From the NCBI GenBank assembly GCA_964036155.1, contig OZ038422.1:44477201-44541200 (forward strand): 64,000 nucleotides of DNA, written 5' to 3'. The DNA is from Diploscapter coronatus (lineage: Eukaryota; Nematoda; Chromadorea; Rhabditida; Rhabditidae). Shown one piece after another: positions 63,232-64,000 of this stretch. How positions within the stretch are numbered: position 1 is the first letter of the stretch; every line of letters starts with the position of its first letter. The position numbers and the translations under genes are program-made. Under the pieces are notes generated by a model that searched no databases, was not told the DNA's origin, and saw only the letters and a program-made list of their open reading frames with translations.

Positions 63232-63663
63232 TTGAGAGTCTGCTTCTACCTAAAATATGAAATTCTTTAGACTAGCTGAATTGTGAACATCGATAATTTA
63301 TTAAAAAGTTGACATTTTCGAGAATCCGAGCGAATTTTTACCGTAGTATATATCCGTATTATAATGAATTTAATTTGCCCTTAGACACGTCGGCTTACAT
63401 GTACAGACATGTATGATAATCCAATTTCGCAGCAAAATCACAGGTTGTAAACAGCTTAAGTTCCTGCCTTTCTGATTAAATTATTCAATAGGCGTAAAAC
63501 ACTTTAGAGGCTAAAATATAGGAATTTCCTTATTGAAGGGCAATTTTGCAATATTGAAACAACGTGCTTATTGCAAGTATTCGGCTGTAGATACTTTCTT
63601 ACCAAAACAGAAATAGTATGGGATAAGAAGAAAAAAGGGAAAAAATAGCGTTTGGTAAAAAAG

Positions 63664-63742
63664 TGCTCACTCTTGGGAACAAAATACTCACTTTTCTTCT
63701 ACTCTTTGGGAGCAAAGTACTTACTCTTGGTAACAAAGTACC
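63664..63742. repeat. Short degenerate tandem repeat
   Basis: Three imperfect units of the form (g)tgctcactcttgggaacaaa / actcttggtaacaaagtac, spaced about 28-30 bases apart, lie immediately before the dispersed repeat. Confidence 0.55.
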
Positions 63743-63770
63743 TGCAGCCCAAATTTTCCATTTGCATTTG

Positions 63771-64000
63771 CAGCGACGCCTCTTCCTAACCTCATTCACA
63801 AGTTTGAGGATTGTCTTGATTGAAACTTGACTGTTTGATTGAGTCGCTCGACACTTTTCTGCATGTTTTGCCTGTCTTTCTCATCGGTGCTTGGCCAATT
63901 TGGCTTTTCCTTTCTCGGAATACAATTCGAAAGATGAAAGGAGGTCGATTTCAGTCACTTTATTTCGATGATCATCCGGTAACGAGAATATAATTGTAAG
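63771..64000 (+). repeat. Dispersed repeat, copy 2 (truncated by the window end)
   Basis: It is the same-orientation copy of 60358-60600, starting gacgcctcttcctaacctca and still matching at base 64000 (ccggtaacgagaatataatt). Confidence 0.8.

Larger units (their letters stand above)
63232..64000. other. Spacer at the window end, with dispersed repeat copy 2
   Basis: It holds the 5' flank of the receptor gene, a short GGGAACAAA-type direct-repeat patch (about 63664-63745, tactcttgggaacaaagtac-like units on the plus strand) and, from 63771, the second copy of the 60358 repeat, which is cut by the window end. Confidence 0.55.

Overview
This window looks like chromosomal DNA of a free-living, Caenorhabditis-like (rhabditid) nematode. 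The genes are split by many short introns, often 40-60 bases, with T-rich TTTCAG acceptors. Several genes encode nematode-type serpentine chemoreceptors, and the AT-rich spacers carry short foldback (MITE-like) elements. No bacterial, viral, CRISPR, rRNA or convincing tRNA sequence was seen. Gene models were built by hand from exon phases, splice consensus and protein motifs, and no database search was run.

Layout: (1) 1-6854 (+) is the 3' part of a tandem-domain serine carboxypeptidase (peptidase family S10) ending in a Thr/Pro repeat and a hydrophobic tail; it is cut by the window start. (2) 6855-10029 is spacer with two foldback elements. (3) 10030-11796 (+) is a Str-superfamily-like receptor with one broken splice donor. 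(4) 24977-12371 (-) is a very long gene whose ends match MIOS, a GATOR2 subunit of the TORC1 amino-acid pathway: a beta-propeller at the N-terminus and a paired zinc-binding module at the C-terminus, separated by a large charged, disordered insertion. (5) 25962-35484 (-) is a cluster of three Srx-like receptor copies made by segmental duplication. Two look intact and one carries a frameshift. The remnant of a fourth lies between them. The copies show gene-conversion mosaicism and an intron present in only two of them.

(6) 38696-36836 (-) is a divergent cation-diffusion-facilitator (zinc transporter-like) protein. (7) 44328-48928 (+) is an NT5C2-type cytosolic purine 5'-nucleotidase with at least two alternative first exons. 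(8) 50900-53624 (+) is an LRRC58-type leucine-rich-repeat protein. (9) 56922-54942 and 63231-60914 (-) are two Srx-like receptors with nearly identical exon layout. The spacers around them hold several terminal-inverted-repeat elements and a dispersed repeat that recurs at the window end.

The genes do not form a single pathway. Conserved housekeeping genes (MIOS, NT5C2, LRRC58, the transporter) are interleaved with lineage-specific receptor and peptidase families, as is common on nematode chromosome arms. No clearly new multi-gene system was found. The most notable observations are the greatly enlarged MIOS, the mosaic receptor cluster with intron presence/absence, and the AT (not GT) splice donor in the first receptor.
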